This document shows positions 54,703-61,464 of a stretch of DNA of 64,000 nucleotides, piece by piece. Origin of the DNA: Castellaniella hirudinis (lineage in GTDB: Bacteria > Pseudomonadota > Gammaproteobacteria > Burkholderiales > Burkholderiaceae_B); the NCBI RefSeq assembly GCF_042651965.1, contig NZ_JBHSDY010000010.1:310001-374000 (forward strand), in the 5' to 3' direction. The notes below the pieces were generated by a model. That model was not told where the DNA came from and ran no database searches. It saw nothing but the letters and a program-made list of their open reading frames with translations. Position 1 is the stretch's first letter. Each line of letters opens with the position of its first letter. The translations under genes and the position numbers were made by a program.

Positions 54703-55386
54703 ATGCGGATTCTGGTGGTCGAAGACGAACCCAAGCTGGCGGACCTGCTGCAGACGTATCTGCAGGCGGCCGGCTACGAAGCGCGCTGCACGGGCGACGG
54801 CCTGGCCGTCATGCCGCTGATCGAGGACTGGCCGCCCGATCTGGTGCTGCTGGACTTGATGCTGCCCGGCCGTGACGGTCTGGAACTCTGCCGCGACATC
54901 CGCGCGCGAACGGCCATCCCGGTCATCATGGTGACCGCGCGGACCGAGGAGATCGACCGCTTGCTGGGCCTGGAACTGGGCGCCGACGACTACATCTGCA
55001 AGCCCTACAGTCCGCGCGAGGTCGTGGCTCGCGTCAAGGCCGTCCTGCGTCGCAGCGCGGCGGACCCGGCGCCTGCCCAGGCGCGCGAGGTGGGCGGTCT
55101 GGACATCGACGAGGGCGCCTGGAGCGCCCGCCTGGACGGGGTGGCGCTGGACCTGACACCGGTGGAGTTCCGCCTGCTGGTCCTGCTGGCCGGCCAGCCG
55201 GGCCGCATCTTTTCCCGCGATCAGGTGCTGGATGGCCTGTACGACGATCGCCGCGTGGTGACCGACCGGGCCGTGGACAGCCACGTCAAGAACCTGCGCC
55301 GCAAGCTGGCCGCGGTGCGGCCGGACGAAGAACTGATCCGCTCCGTCTACGGGGTGGGGTATCGGCTGGAGCTGGGCGGCGCCTGA
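54703..55386 (+). CDS. baeR: OmpR-type response regulator, BaeR-like
   Basis: 227 residues from the ATG at 54703 (CAGGAGTGAAC ahead). Receiver: VVEDEPKLADLL, phospho-acceptor Asp in LVLLDLMLPGRDG, Lys in YICKPYSPREVVARV. A C-terminal winged helix (LDLTPVEFRLLVLLAGQPGRIFSRDQVLD and AVDSHVKNLRRKL) is present. It is phosphorylated by the upstream kinase and probably activates the Spy-like gene 179 bp downstream. Confidence 0.9.
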   Translation: MRILVVEDEPKLADLLQTYLQAAGYEARCTGDGLAVMPLIEDWPPDLVLLDLMLPGRDGLELCRDIRARTAIPVIMVTARTEEIDRLLGLELGADDYICKPYSPREVVARVKAVLRRSAADPAPAQAREVGGLDIDEGAWSARLDGVALDLTPVEFRLLVLLAGQPGRIFSRDQVLDGLYDDRRVVTDRAVDSHVKNLRRKLAAVRPDEELIRSVYGVGYRLELGGA

Positions 55387-55565
55387 CGCGGCGGCCGGGC
55401 CTGCTGCGCGCGGCGGGCCTGGTGGGCATCGGGCGGCATGCCTGGCATCCGCTCACGCTTCTCCATGAAGTCTCCACGATTTGCCCATTTTTGCGCCGCA
55501 GTCGGCCCGTAATCTGTCTCCATCGCGGTTCCATCCAGGGACCGCAGGAAACAAGGAAGACCGAC

Positions 55566-56084
55566 ATGAACCTCACCCAAGTCACCCGCGCCCGTTCCCT
55601 CTCCGCCCTGGCCATGGTCGCCGCGCTGGCTGCCGCGCCGCTGGCCGCTTCGGCCGCCTCTGGCGCCGGCATGCCGGCCGACGGCGGTCCCCGCTTCCAC
55701 CAGAAGGGCGGACACGACTTTGGCCGCCACGGCGGCGATTCCGCGCGTCGCGGCATGGACCATGGCATGCGCGCCCTGGATCTCAGCCAGGACCAGAAGG
55801 ATCAGATCTTCAAGATCCGCCACGACCAGGAACAGGCCTTCTACGACGGCAAAAAGGCTTTGCGCGCCGCGCACCAGTCTTTGCGCGACATCGGCCGCGC
55901 CGACACCTTCGACGAGGCCAAGGCCAAGCAGGCCGCCGACGCTCTGGGCCAGGCCCAGTCGCAACTGGCCCTGCTGCGCGCCCAGACCCAGTCGCAGATC
56001 CGCGCCGTGCTGACGCCTGAACAGCGCCAGAAACTGGCCGACATGCGCACCCCGAAGCGGGCCGAAAAGTCCGCGAAATCCTGA
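55566..56084 (+). CDS. Spy/CpxP-family periplasmic chaperone
   Basis: 172 residues with a signal peptide ending near ASAAS (about 30). A Gly/His-rich stretch (KGGHDFGRHGGDSARRGMDHGM) is followed by a helical domain with two LTxxQ-type motifs: LSQDQKDQIF and LTPEQRQKLADM. Spy-type proteins cradle unfolded proteins in the periplasm, and the His-rich region may also bind metal. Position after baeSR supports stress-induced expression. AAGGAAGACCGAC precedes the start. Confidence 0.87.
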   Translation: MNLTQVTRARSLSALAMVAALAAAPLAASAASGAGMPADGGPRFHQKGGHDFGRHGGDSARRGMDHGMRALDLSQDQKDQIFKIRHDQEQAFYDGKKALRAAHQSLRDIGRADTFDEAKAKQAADALGQAQSQLALLRAQTQSQIRAVLTPEQRQKLADMRTPKRAEKSAKS

Positions 56085-56097
56085 TCCGTGGCGAACA

Positions 56098-56117
56098 GGG
56101 GCCTCGGCCGGGGCCCC
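56098..56117 (+). terminator. Possible terminator after the Spy-like gene
   Basis: GGGGCC (56098-56103) pairs with GGCCCC (56112-56117) just after the stop at 56084. The stem is short and no T tract follows. Confidence 0.4.
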
Positions 56118-56197
56118 GCTTCACATTTCGCAAACAGTGTTTCCACCGGTCGGCGATGACGCCGGGCCTCGATGGTCCGGCGTTCCATTGCACGCGC

Positions 56198-57118
56198 TCA
56201 GCCGGTTCGATGCGCTGTCTGCGGCCGGGCTTGCATCGCTTCCCTCAGGCACTCGATGAACACCCGGACCTTTGCGGATTGCGCGGTGCGGCTGGCTGAA
56301 ACGGCCCAGACATCCGCCGGTTGGTGCCAGTCTGGCAGCACGCGTTGGAGGTCCCCTTGCGCCAGGCTTTCCGCCAGGAACCAGTCGGTCGCCAGCATGA
56401 TGCCCAGTCCGCGGCGCGCCCAGTCCAGCACGACCTCGTTGTCGTTGGACTCCGTTTCGGATCGGATGTCCACGCTTTCCCAGCCCTTGGGACCTTTGAG
56501 CCGCCAGACGCCCAGCGGTTCGTTGCGATCCTTGAAAAGCAGGCAGCGGTGGCTGCGGACTTCGCTCAGGCCGGCCGGCATGCCATACCGCGCGACATAG
56601 GAAGGCGCGGCGCACAGAATGCGTGAGCTTTCCATGATGCGATGCCGGATCAGGTGGGGCTCGTGCGGCTCTCCAGTGCGCACATCCAGGTGCAGGCCTT
56701 CGGCCATCAGATCCACGTGGCGGTCCACGATGTCCAGGGAAATTTCCAGGCCCGGGTACTGCGTCTTGAGCCGCGCCAGCACCGGCGCGACGTAGGCGCG
56801 GCCGAGCCGGGTGCTGGTGCTGACGCGTAACGGTCCCTGGGGCTCGTTTTTGGCTGCATTCAGCTCGTCCTCCATCTCCGTGGCGGTGTCCAGGATGCGC
56901 TGCGCCCATTCGTAAACCCGTTTGCCGTCGTCGGTCAGATGCACCAGGCGTGTGGTGCGGTGCAGCAGCCTGACGCCCAGCGCGTGTTCCAGCGAGGCCA
57001 TGCGCTTGCTGACCGTGGTTTGCGGACAGCCCGCCGCACGCGCGGCGGCGCTGAAGCCTCCATGCCTGGCCACCAGTTGAAAGGTGCGCAAATCGGTCAG
57101 TCGGATGTCATTGAGCAT
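56198..57118 (-). CDS. LysR-family transcriptional regulator
   Basis: 306 residues. HTH: TFQLVARHGGFSAAARAAGCPQTTVSKRMASLE. The effector domain is of the CrgA/DsdC-like type (GPLRVSTSTRLGRAYVAPVLA). It is divergent from the shikimate/quinate dehydrogenase gene with about 90 bp of A/T-rich spacer, so it probably regulates the two-gene unit there. The inducer is unknown. Confidence 0.85.
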   Translation of the reverse strand: MLNDIRLTDLRTFQLVARHGGFSAAARAAGCPQTTVSKRMASLEHALGVRLLHRTTRLVHLTDDGKRVYEWAQRILDTATEMEDELNAAKNEPQGPLRVSTSTRLGRAYVAPVLARLKTQYPGLEISLDIVDRHVDLMAEGLHLDVRTGEPHEPHLIRHRIMESSRILCAAPSYVARYGMPAGLSEVRSHRCLLFKDRNEPLGVWRLKGPKGWESVDIRSETESNDNEVVLDWARRGLGIMLATDWFLAESLAQGDLQRVLPDWHQPADVWAVSASRTAQSAKVRVFIECLREAMQARPQTAHRTG

Positions 57119-57207
57119 GTTTAGTGTTTATTTTGAGCAAAAAATGGCTTAAATATTCATTCTAGTGTCGGGTAGACTGCTTGCCAAACGACTTGGAGAC
57201 ATCGGTC

Positions 57208-58095
57208 ATGCATCTTCCCGCCTCACCCACACGGCACAGAATCAGCGGCAAGACCCGGCTGATTGCGCTGCTCGGCTCTCCCGTCTCGCATAGCAAATCG
57301 CCGGGAATGCAAAACGGCTGCTTTGAGGCGCTGGGCCTGGATTTCGCCTACCTGGCCTTTGACGTGCCGCTGGAAAAAGCGGCGTCGGCCGTCGAGGCCC
57401 TGCGGGTGCTGAACGTGCGTGGCGCCAATGTCACCATGCCGCTGAAACGGGCCGTCTGCCCCTTTCTGGATAGGCTCTCTCCAGCCGCCGAAATGGCGGG
57501 GGCGGTCAATACCATCGTCAACGACAACGGCGTGCTCACCGGCCATATCACCGATGGGATCGGCTATACCTTGTCGCTCGAGGATGCCGGTATCGACATC
57601 GCCGGCAAGGTGATGACGATTGCCGGTATCGGGGGCGCGTCGACCGCCGTCGCCATCCAGGCCGCCATGCAGGGGGTGGCGGACATCACCCTGTTCAACC
57701 AGCGTGACGCGTTCTTCGACGCCGGCCATGACCTCGTGGAGATGCTGCAGGGCCGGCTGGGCTGCAAAGCGCGGCTGTACGATCTGGCCGATGTCGCGCA
57801 GTTGCGGGCGTCCATGGCGCGCAGCCACATCTTCGTCAACGGCACGCCCGTGGGCATGGAGGCGACGCTGGGGCAGTCCGTGGTGCCGGACGCCGCTTAT
57901 TTCCACCCCGGGCTGATCGTCAGCGACCTCATCTACGTCCCTGAGCACACGGCCTTGCTGAAGATGGCCCAGGCGGCCGGTTGCAAGACCGTCAGCGGTT
58001 TGGGCATGCAACTGTTTCAGGGCGTGGAGGCCTTTCGTCTGTGGACGGGCCGGGACATGCCGGTTGATCTGGCGCGCAGTCTGCTGCGCGCCTGA
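57208..58095 (+). CDS. Shikimate/quinate dehydrogenase, YdiB-like
   Basis: 295 residues from the ATG at 57208 (GGAGAC ahead); a TTG at 57181 is possible. The substrate domain has LLGSPVSHSKSPGMQN and the catalytic Lys in NVTMPLKRAV; the catalytic Asp is in GHITDGIGY. The cofactor loop is GIGGASTAVAIQAA. The usual NRT phosphate-binding motif is replaced by NQRDAFFDAG, which matches YdiB and suggests NAD use. The Asn normally next to the catalytic Asp is Ile here. With a dedicated LysR gene and an uncharacterised partner it looks catabolic (quinate or a related hydroxyacid) rather than the biosynthetic AroE. Confidence 0.8.
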   Translation: MHLPASPTRHRISGKTRLIALLGSPVSHSKSPGMQNGCFEALGLDFAYLAFDVPLEKAASAVEALRVLNVRGANVTMPLKRAVCPFLDRLSPAAEMAGAVNTIVNDNGVLTGHITDGIGYTLSLEDAGIDIAGKVMTIAGIGGASTAVAIQAAMQGVADITLFNQRDAFFDAGHDLVEMLQGRLGCKARLYDLADVAQLRASMARSHIFVNGTPVGMEATLGQSVVPDAAYFHPGLIVSDLIYVPEHTALLKMAQAAGCKTVSGLGMQLFQGVEAFRLWTGRDMPVDLARSLLRA

Positions 58096-58117
58096 AGCCC
58101 TTTGAGGAGAGATTCCG

Positions 58118-58795
58118 ATGACGCAGCAAGGATTCCTGGCCATCTGGTGCGAAATGAGCGCGGATGATCTCGTCGATTACCGCAACTGGCTGACTCAGGA
58201 GCATATTTCAGACCGCATCTACTCGCCGGGTTTCCTGGGGGTGCGGCTGTTCGCTTCGGTGGATAACGCGTGTGCGCACTTCATCCTGTACGCCACTGAA
58301 AGTCCGGCCGTCATGCAGGCGCCGCCTTATCTGCAGATCCTCAATACGCCTTCGCCCTGGACGCAGCGCCTGATGGTGAAGTTCGGCCCTTTCGACCGTG
58401 CGGCCGGCGAGCGCGTCGTCAAGATCGGCCGCGGCTTCGGCTCGCATGTGCTGGTCAGCCGCGTCCGCTCGGGCGGTGCGCCCATCGACCCGGCTCAGGC
58501 GCGCGATGCGCTGCGCGCGTTCATCCGACTGCCCGAGACGGTGGGCGTGCGCCTGCTCAGGACCGACCGCGGCACAACAGGCATCCAGAGCGCCGAAAAG
58601 CAGATGCGCAGCGGCAAGGAAGGCGATTTCGACTACCTGCTGGTCGTGGAGGCGCTGTGCGAAGCCGGCGCGGCCTCGGCGCGCGATTCGCTGGCCGGGA
58701 TTCTGCAGGCGGCCATACCCGATGTGCAGTCTCACGACAGCCTGGTCTGCAAGACCCTATATGGCGAACTGCCCTACGAGGGCGAAACGCCCTGA
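58118..58795 (+). CDS. Conserved hypothetical protein, possible dimeric alpha/beta-barrel (DUF4286-like)
   Basis: 225 residues from the ATG at 58118 with GAGGAGAG ahead. The opening (FLAIWCEMSADDLVDYRNWLTQEHISDR then PGFLGVRLF) has the W...EH..R...PGF pattern of small ferredoxin-like barrel proteins. The second half appears to repeat the fold (VGVRLLRTDRGTTG, DFDYLLVVEAL). I do not recognise a defined function. It is 22 bp downstream of the YdiB-like gene and surely co-transcribed, so it may isomerise, bind or degrade a related metabolite. Confidence 0.65.
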   Translation: MTQQGFLAIWCEMSADDLVDYRNWLTQEHISDRIYSPGFLGVRLFASVDNACAHFILYATESPAVMQAPPYLQILNTPSPWTQRLMVKFGPFDRAAGERVVKIGRGFGSHVLVSRVRSGGAPIDPAQARDALRAFIRLPETVGVRLLRTDRGTTGIQSAEKQMRSGKEGDFDYLLVVEALCEAGAASARDSLAGILQAAIPDVQSHDSLVCKTLYGELPYEGETP

Positions 58796-58826
58796 CGGCA
58801 CGCCAGGGCCGCCGCAACGCCCCGCC

Positions 58827-59366
58827 TCAGTCCGCGAACAGCGTCCCCACCGATTGGAAATGGCGCCGGTAATAGGGGTTGTCCAGCCGGTCGATGCGGA
58901 CCTGGCCGCCGGTGGACGGGGCGTTGATGAAGCGGCCGTCGCCCAGGTAGATGCCCATGTGCGAATTCGGCCGGCCCAATGTGTTGAAGAACACCAGGTC
59001 GCCGGCCTGCAGGTCGCGGCGCGGCACGGGGCGGCTCATGCGGGCGATCTGCTCGGTGTTGTGGGGCAGGGCGGCGCCGGTGGCGGTGTCGAACACGTAC
59101 ATCACCAGGCCGCTGCAGTCGAAGCCGCGCTGGGCATGCGCGCCGCCGTAGCGGTAGCGGGTGTCCAGCAGGCTCAGGGCCGTCATGACGACCTCGGTGC
59201 GCTGTGCCGGGTCGATGTCGGGATAGGCGGCCGACGGTCCGCGAGGGCTCGGGCCGGCGCAGGCCGCCAGCCACAGGCACAGCAGGCCGATCGCCAGGAT
59301 GCGCAGGGCCGGCCAGTCCGGGCATGCGTCCGGGCGGGATGCAGGGGACGGGGCGGCGGCGCGCAT
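58827..59366 (-). CDS. NlpC/P60-family peptidoglycan endopeptidase lipoprotein
   Basis: 179 residues. A hydrophobic signal (LRILAIGLLCLWLAAC) ends in a lipobox with Cys36. The catalytic Cys is in RGFDCSGLVMYVF, the His in SHMGIYLGDGRF and the third polar residue is Asn in INAPSTGG. It cuts peptide stems in peptidoglycan from the periplasmic face of the envelope. Its start is 2 bp from the stop of the PLP-homeostasis gene, so the two form an operon. Confidence 0.9.
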   Translation of the reverse strand: MRAAAPSPASRPDACPDWPALRILAIGLLCLWLAACAGPSPRGPSAAYPDIDPAQRTEVVMTALSLLDTRYRYGGAHAQRGFDCSGLVMYVFDTATGAALPHNTEQIARMSRPVPRRDLQAGDLVFFNTLGRPNSHMGIYLGDGRFINAPSTGGQVRIDRLDNPYYRRHFQSVGTLFAD

Positions 59367-59368
59367 GT

Positions 59369-60157
59369 TCAGCCGCCTTGTCTGCCTTCCGGCCAGTAGT
59401 AGCTGTCGGGCAGATTACGCGCGCCGAAGATCGCCTGTCCGACGCGTACGGTGGTGGCGCCTTCTTCGATGGCCCATTCGAAATCTCCGGACATGCCCAT
59501 GGACAGTTCAGCGAAATCCGCGCCTTGGGGGGCGTCCTGGCGCAACTGCGCGCGCAGGTCGCGCAGCAACTGGAAGCAGGGGCGGACGTGGGTCTCGTCC
59601 GACGAGAACAGGGCCAGCGTCATCAGGCCGCGCACGCGCAGCGCGCTGTAGGCGGGCAGGGCGCGGGCGAAGTCCAGCACTTGGTCGGGCGACAGGCCGA
59701 ACTTGCTGGCCTCGTTCGAGGTATTCACCTGGACGAAAACGTCCAGGCTGCGGCCTTCTTCCTGCAGACGCCGGTCCAGCGCCTCGGCGACGCGCAGATT
59801 GTCCAGGGCCTGGAATTCCCGGGCGAAGCGAGCCACGAATTTGGCTTTGTTGGTCTGCAGGTGGCCGATCACGGCCCAGTCCAGATCGCTCAGGTCGGCC
59901 ATGGCTTCCCATTTGCCGTAGGCCTCCTGGACCTTGTTTTCACCCAGCAACCGGCAACCGGCCGCGTAGGCCATGCGGATGCGGGATTCGTCCACGGTCT
60001 TGCTGACGGGCAGCAGGCGGACTTCGGCGGGATCGCGCCCGGCGCGCCGGCAGGCGGCGTCGATGCGGGCACGGATGTCGGCCAGATTGGCCTGGATTTC
60101 CTCCGGAGTTTCGGCCGTCTGGTAGGCGGACCGGACGGGGGATGAATCAGCGTTCAT
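59369..60157 (-). CDS. Pyridoxal-phosphate homeostasis protein, YggS family
   Basis: 262 residues from the ATG at 60157. Alanine-racemase-like single-domain fold: PLP-binding Lys53 in LLPVSKTVDESRI, GENKVQEA, the HLQTNK motif (WAVIGHLQTNKAKF) and ELSMGMSGDFEWAIEEGATTVRVGQAIFG. It carries PLP without known catalysis and keeps vitamin B6 and amino acid pools balanced. It is the first gene of an operon with the NlpC/P60 gene. Confidence 0.93.
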   Translation of the reverse strand: MNADSSPVRSAYQTAETPEEIQANLADIRARIDAACRRAGRDPAEVRLLPVSKTVDESRIRMAYAAGCRLLGENKVQEAYGKWEAMADLSDLDWAVIGHLQTNKAKFVARFAREFQALDNLRVAEALDRRLQEEGRSLDVFVQVNTSNEASKFGLSPDQVLDFARALPAYSALRVRGLMTLALFSSDETHVRPCFQLLRDLRAQLRQDAPQGADFAELSMGMSGDFEWAIEEGATTVRVGQAIFGARNLPDSYYWPEGRQGG

Positions 60158-60194
60158 TGCAACAGTCTCGGGCAGTTGATCACGGGCAAGCCCT

Positions 60195-60223
60195 AGGATA
60201 ACCCCAATGCATGGCGATCCCAA
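60195..60223 (-). promoter_or_regulatory. Possible sigma-70 promoter of the YggS-family gene
   Basis: On the minus strand TTGGGA (60223-60218) and TATCCT (60200-60195) are separated by 17 bases, about 38 bp ahead of the start codon. The match to consensus is moderate. The rest of the 247-bp spacer (60158-60404) shows two short hairpins at about 60282-60298 and 60327-60345 but no recognisable riboswitch. Confidence 0.35.
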
Positions 60224-60404
60224 TCGTTGACAGGCCGTTCAGCGGGCCTGGGTGGCGAGGGCGCAACCAGACTGAACCGGAGTGAGAGTCCGGCGTGAGA
60301 CAAATTGAGGAACATCCAGAGACGCAGGCACGTCCGGCCTGCGGAGGGTTCTCCTATCATCGAGGCGTGCGCCCCCAGACATCAAACGAAAGAGGAGACC
60401 CTTC

Positions 60405-61169
60405 ATGATTCATGCATCGATTTTCAGCCGCCCCTGGCGCACGCTGGCGGCTGCGACCTGCCTGCCGCTGGCCTTTGCCGGTGCGCCCGCCGCCGCCCAG
60501 TCTTTCGAGAGCGGCCCCTACCTGGGCCTCAGCCTGGGCGGCGGCCAGATCAAGGATACGGTGGGCTCGCACCCCGACTGGCGCTACGAAGACCCGGATG
60601 AGTGGGACAGCCCCGATCCGCTCAACCATTCCTTCAAGCAATCGGGCATGATCGGCGGCCTCTACGGCGGCTATGGCTGGCGCATGGGCCAATGGCTGCT
60701 GGGGATCGAGGGCGATCTGTCGGGCAGCGCCATCAAGCACACCAAGAGCGAACACGAGCCGGCGACCGGCGGCGACCTCCACTTCAAATACCGCATGCCC
60801 TGGCTGGTCACGCTCCGGCCCCGGGTCGGTTTCCTGGTCAGCGACTCGGCGATGGTGTACGGCACGGCGGGGCTGGCCATCGGCAAGGTGAAAATGTCCC
60901 TGAATGGCTATGAGGTCGATCCGGACGACGGCAGCGTGTTCGCACCCGACTACAGCCGCTCGGATACGCTGAAAGGCTGGGTGGTGGGCGCAGGTTTCGA
61001 ATATGCCATGAGCCGGAACTGGCATCTGCGCGGGGAATACCTGCACGTCAGGTTCAAGTCGCAGGATTTCGATTTCACCTACGTCGACGAGGGCGAGACC
61101 AACTATCACACCGGAAGCTACCGGCCCAAGATGGACCTGTTCCGCGTCGGCCTCAGCTATCAGTTCTAG
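60405..61169 (+). CDS. Outer-membrane beta-barrel protein, opacity/OmpA-like
   Basis: 254 residues with a signal peptide ending near AAAQS (about 31). Alternating Gly/aromatic strands include GPYLGLSLGGGQIKD, GMIGGLYGGYGWRMGQWLLGIEGDLSG, LRPRVGFLVSDSAMVYGTAGLAIG and WHLRGEYLHVRF. The last residue is Phe in LSYQF, the recognition signal for barrel insertion. Function is unknown. Its stop codon is the first three bases of the small inverted-repeat element that follows. Confidence 0.85.
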   Translation: MIHASIFSRPWRTLAAATCLPLAFAGAPAAAQSFESGPYLGLSLGGGQIKDTVGSHPDWRYEDPDEWDSPDPLNHSFKQSGMIGGLYGGYGWRMGQWLLGIEGDLSGSAIKHTKSEHEPATGGDLHFKYRMPWLVTLRPRVGFLVSDSAMVYGTAGLAIGKVKMSLNGYEVDPDDGSVFAPDYSRSDTLKGWVVGAGFEYAMSRNWHLRGEYLHVRFKSQDFDFTYVDEGETNYHTGSYRPKMDLFRVGLSYQF

Positions 61170-61333
61170 GGAACCTCTGAACAAGTCCTCGCGCCGCGTG
61201 CATCCGCGGTCTCGGGCGGTCTGCGGCGTTGCTCATCCTCGCGATAGCTACGGCTATCGCTGCGGTTCGCGCCTTGCATCCCATCCCGATCCGCAGCGCC
61301 CGCTTTCCGCTCGACTTATTCAGAGGTTCCCTA
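61167..61333. mobile_element. 167-bp MITE-like element with terminal inverted repeats
   Basis: The ends are near-perfect 21-bp inverted repeats with one mismatch (TAGGGAACCTCTGAACAAG at 61167 onward, and its complement ending at 61333). Inside are an 8-bp hairpin (GCGATAGC/GCTATCGC, 61241-61260) and no coding capacity. Similar short elements with these ends are familiar as dispersed repeats in Burkholderiales; I recall this from general knowledge and did not search. The left end supplies the stop codon of the barrel gene. Confidence 0.75.
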
Positions 61334-61464
61334 GGGGCCGCCGGCCCGCCGCTGTTTTCTTTTATCATCTAGCCTGATGTTTCCGGGCGGCGAGCCGGCC
61401 GCCCGGCGGACGACGAGCAGGCGCGACCTATGTGGCGCGGGAGCGTCTCAACATAGGAGCAGGC

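Noticed and set aside
60158..60404. A riboswitch or structured RNA ahead of the outer-membrane barrel gene
   Set aside because: Short hairpins are present, but I could not match the cobalamin, TPP, glycine or SAM aptamer cores. A covariance-model search would settle it.
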